From Lacisediminihabitans sp040549465 (GTDB lineage Bacteria; Actinomycetota; Actinomycetes; Actinomycetales; Microbacteriaceae), in contig NZ_JBEPTL010000003.1 in the NCBI RefSeq assembly GCF_040549465.1, forward strand, positions 158,555 through 222,554: a DNA stretch of 64,000 bases, written 5' to 3'. A model generated the notes under the pieces. That model made no database searches, was not told the DNA's origin, and saw only the letters and a list, made by a program, of their open reading frames with translations. Within the stretch, counting starts at the first letter, position 1; the number at the start of each line of letters is the position of its first letter. This document shows positions 61,451 to 64,000 of the stretch, one piece after another. A program made the position numbers and the translations under genes.

Positions 61451-62944
61451 ATCGACTTCCACTCGACCAGACAGCGTCGAGTCATTGCCGAACAACGTGG
61501 GCCGACCGAATTATGACCGGGACGCTGTCAGCGTAGGGGTCGTACGCTTCGGCATGGGCGGCTTCCATCGATCGCATCAAGCGATGTATCTCGATCGGCT
61601 GATGAACGATGGGGAAGCTTCGGAGTGGGAATCTGCGGGGTCGGCACGCTCCCTTCGGATTGCCCTCTCGCTGAGGCAATGCGCGCTCAGGATGGGTTGT
61701 ACACGCTGTCGATCAAGTCTCCCGACGGATCGAACTCCCTGCGCGTGATCGGGTCGATCGTGGAATACCTGTTCGCTCCGGACAACCACGATGCCGTCGT
61801 CGAACGCATGGTTGATGCCGGGGTGCGGATCGTCTCCCTGACCGTGACCGAGGGCGGCTACTTTCGCAATTTCGCTACCGGTGCCTTCGACGATTTAGCG
61901 GAACCGATTCGTCGGGGCGCTGAAAACCCTATCCGGCCACAAACCGCCTTCGGAATGGTTGTCGAGGCTCTGCGTCGGCGGCGCGAGCGCGGCATCCCGG
62001 CTTTCACGGTCATGTTGTGCGACAACATCCCGGGCAACGGTGAGGTCGCACGCGCCGCCGTCGTGGGAACCGCTCGGCTTTCCGATCCGGAATTGAGCGA
62101 CTGGATCGATAAAGTTGTCGCTTTCCCGAATTCGATGGTGGACCGCATCACACCGCGCACGACCGACGACGATCGTGCGGCGGTAGAACGTGAGACGAAC
62201 CTCATCGACTCTTGTCCGGTGGTCTGCGAACCATTCGAGCAGTGGGTGCTCGAGGACCGTTTCCCGATGGGCCGACCGCCTTTCGAACACGCTGGAGTGC
62301 AGATCGTCGCCGACGTCGAACCGTACGAATTGATGAAGCTACGGTTGCTCAACTGCACACACCAGGCCATGTGCTACTTCGGCACGCTCGCCGGTTACCA
62401 GTTCGTGCACGAGGCGGTAGCCGACCCCGCTATCGCCGAACTCCTCCGCCGCTACATGGATGAAGAAGCGACGCCGACTCTCCCGCCGGTTCCGGGGATA
62501 GACCTCGATGACTACAAACGGACTCTCATAGAGCGTTATTCGAACCCAGCAATATGCGACCAGCTCGCGCGGCTGTGCGCGGAGGCATCCGACCGTATCT
62601 CCAACTGGCTCATTCCCGTCGTGCAGGAAAGGTTGGCGCAGGGCGCCAGGGTTCCCTATTCCGCGGCCGTGATAGCCAGTTGGGCTCGCTACTGCGAAGG
62701 CATCGACGACGCTGGGCAGCCGCTGGAGCTCATCGACGCCCGACGAGTGGAGTTGAACACCCGCGCGAACCTGCAGCATGAAGATCCGTTGGCGTTCCTG
62801 CGCGACACAAGCATGTTCGGCGATCTGGCTGACAATGCCAGGTTCGTCGACGACTTCACCGACGTCCTCGAGAGCCTTCATCGCTTGGGCGGCCGAGCAG
62901 CACTCGCCGAAGTTCTTTCACGAAACAGCAAGGAGACAGCATGA
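61413..62944 (+). pseudogene. mannitol dehydrogenase family protein, frameshifted
   Basis: A polyol (mannitol/fructuronate-type) dehydrogenase of about 510 residues split by a frameshift. The first part, from ATG 61413, has VGVVRFGMGGFHRSHQAMYLDRL, the NAD-binding start. The second part continues GICGVGTLPSDCPLAEAMRAQDGLYTL and runs to the normal C-terminus, including CDNIPGNGEVARAAVVG and the catalytic KLRLLNCTHQ-type motif. The break is at the GGG run 61627-61629, where one more G would restore the frame. It may be a real mutation or a read error. It overlaps the old sulfatase end and the next gene (ATGA). Confidence 0.88.
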
Positions 62945-63971
62945 AAGCCGCCTACCTGCCGGGAGACCGCACAGTTACGGTTCGCGAGGTCGAAACGCCG
63001 CGCCCTGGTCACGGGCAGGTCGTGCTGCGGATGCGCGCATCGACGATCTGTGGGAGCGATCTTCGCGCCATCTATCGCGAGCATCTCGGCGAGGGGCCGG
63101 AGGGCTATCAGGATGTTGTCGCCGGCCTTGAGCCCTGTGGAGAGATTGCTGAGATCGGACCGGGTGTCGACGGGTTCGCGGCAGGCGATCGCGTCGTCGT
63201 TTACCACATCAGCGGATGCGGCCAATGCGATGACTGCCGCCGCGGCTATCAGATCAGTTGCACTTCGCCTCGCCGGGCGGCGTACGGGTGGCAGCGCGAT
63301 GGTGGACATGCTGATTTCCTTCTCGCTGAGTCGAGAGACCTGCTGCACCTGCCTGCGAGCCTGACGTTTCTCGATGGCGCCTGTGTGGCCTGCGGATTTG
63401 GAACGGCCTATGAGGCGTTGTGTCGACTCGACATTTCCGGGCGTGATCGTCTACTGGTCGTCGGTCTCGGCCCGGTTGGTCTGGCTGCGGGCCTGCTGGC
63501 TCGAGCCATGGGTGCCTCCGCTGTTGTCGGGGTCGACCCCAGTGGCGAGCGACGTGGCCTGGCGATCGAACTCGGTGCAGTGACAGAGGCCTCGGACGGA
63601 TCAGATCTGGGTGCTCTTCTTCTTCTTGGGGCGCTGAAGCCGCCATCGACTGCTCCGGCTCTGGCGCCGGCCAGCTCTCAGCGATCACGCACACCCGCCG
63701 CTGGGGTCGAGTCGCGCTGGTCGGAGAAGGGGGCCAGTTAAGCGTGGATGTGAGCGAATCCATCATCCATTAGCAATTGACGATTCATGGATCGTGGGTA
63801 TCTTCGACGGTTCGGATGGCCGAACTGCTCGATAAACTGGATCGCTGGAAACTTCACCCGTCAGTCGTGGTGACCCAGCAGTTTCCGATCGGCCAAGCAT
63901 CCACCGCGTATGAGGGCGCCGATTCGGGCGTCCTCGGCAAGGTCGGTATCGTTTGGTCTGAGACCTCCTGA
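62941..63971 (+). pseudogene. zinc-dependent alcohol dehydrogenase, frameshifted and with a TAG
   Basis: A medium-chain zinc dehydrogenase of about 340 residues. The intact part (62941 to about 63628) has catalytic-zinc ICGSDLR, structural-zinc CGQCDDCRRGYQISC, and the cofactor loop VVGLGPVGLAAG. At the GGGG run 63628-63631 one G appears lost; the next frame continues as AEAAIDCSGSGAGQL then GRVALVGEGGQLSVD. That frame meets TAG at 63771-63773 before QLTIHGSWVSSTV, and the original stop is TGA 63969-63971. Two lesions make it a pseudogene. It is the third gene of the decaying polyol operon. Confidence 0.87.
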
Positions 63972-64000
63972 CGATTGGTAGCCGTATGTCCCGCTTTCCC

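Overview
The window looks like chromosomal DNA from a high-GC Gram-positive actinobacterium, most likely family Microbacteriaceae (Micrococcales). The evidence is the complete actinobacterial division and cell-wall (dcw) cluster running into sepF, yggT and divIVA, actinobacterium-specific families (DUF3040, DUF3043, an Rv2175c-like protein, ctaF), the bcc-aa3 respiratory genes, and heavy use of GTG/TTG starts. The species cannot be named from sequence reading alone. No tRNA, rRNA, CRISPR array, prophage or complete insertion sequence was seen, and no gene-free stretch exceeds 300 bases.

Layout. 1-7.7 kb: the tail of a probable ROK glucokinase, a PlsC-type acyltransferase, class II DAHP synthase, a PknL/PknB-type PASTA kinase, a secreted LysM protein, an Rv2175c-like DNA-binding protein, a polyprenyl diphosphate synthase and a DUF3040 membrane protein. 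This resembles the mycobacterial aroG-pknL-Rv2175c-idsA2 neighbourhood beside dcw. 7.7-27.3 kb: dcw proper, mraZ-rsmH-ftsL-ftsI-murE-murF-mraY-murD-ftsW-murG-murC-ftsQ-ftsZ-yggS-sepF-yggT-divIVA-lspA-rluD, mostly with overlapping or abutting genes. The upstream leader carries two arrays of 10-bp-spaced GTGG boxes, the expected kind of MraZ target. 27.3-37.1 kb: dnaE, a flavin reductase, hisD, nrdR, pyrD, DUF3043, an M20 peptidase and an A-type Fe-S carrier.

37.2-45.1 kb holds the cytochrome bcc-aa3 branch as two convergent transcription units: ctaC-ctaD-ctaF-GNAT on plus, ctaE-qcrC-qcrA-qcrB on minus. They are followed by trpD, glpK-glpF, a DksA/TraR-type zinc-finger protein and a shortened YchJ-like protein. 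49.7-55.4 kb is a carbohydrate ABC uptake cluster: TolB-like propeller, two permeases, binding lipoprotein, LacI regulator and a tautomerase. A 34-bp promoter/operator block, matching at about 30 of 34 positions, lies upstream of both the binding-protein operon and the tautomerase. This suggests one LacI regulon that includes the tautomerase.

55.6-64 kb is accessory and partly decaying. It has a short UvrA-like ABC ATPase, a TetR/SDR/SDR module with nested operator repeats, a small XRE regulator whose DUF2975 partner is cut off, and then a sulfatase - mannitol dehydrogenase - zinc alcohol dehydrogenase operon. That operon is damaged by a 5' deletion, two single-G deletions and two in-frame TAG codons. 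Many single genes (pknL-like, idsA-like, hisD, nrdR, pyrD, trpD, ctaE, M20, uvrA-like, tetR) have a TANNNT-type -10 box only 6-9 nt before the start codon and no Shine-Dalgarno sequence, so leaderless mRNAs appear common here.
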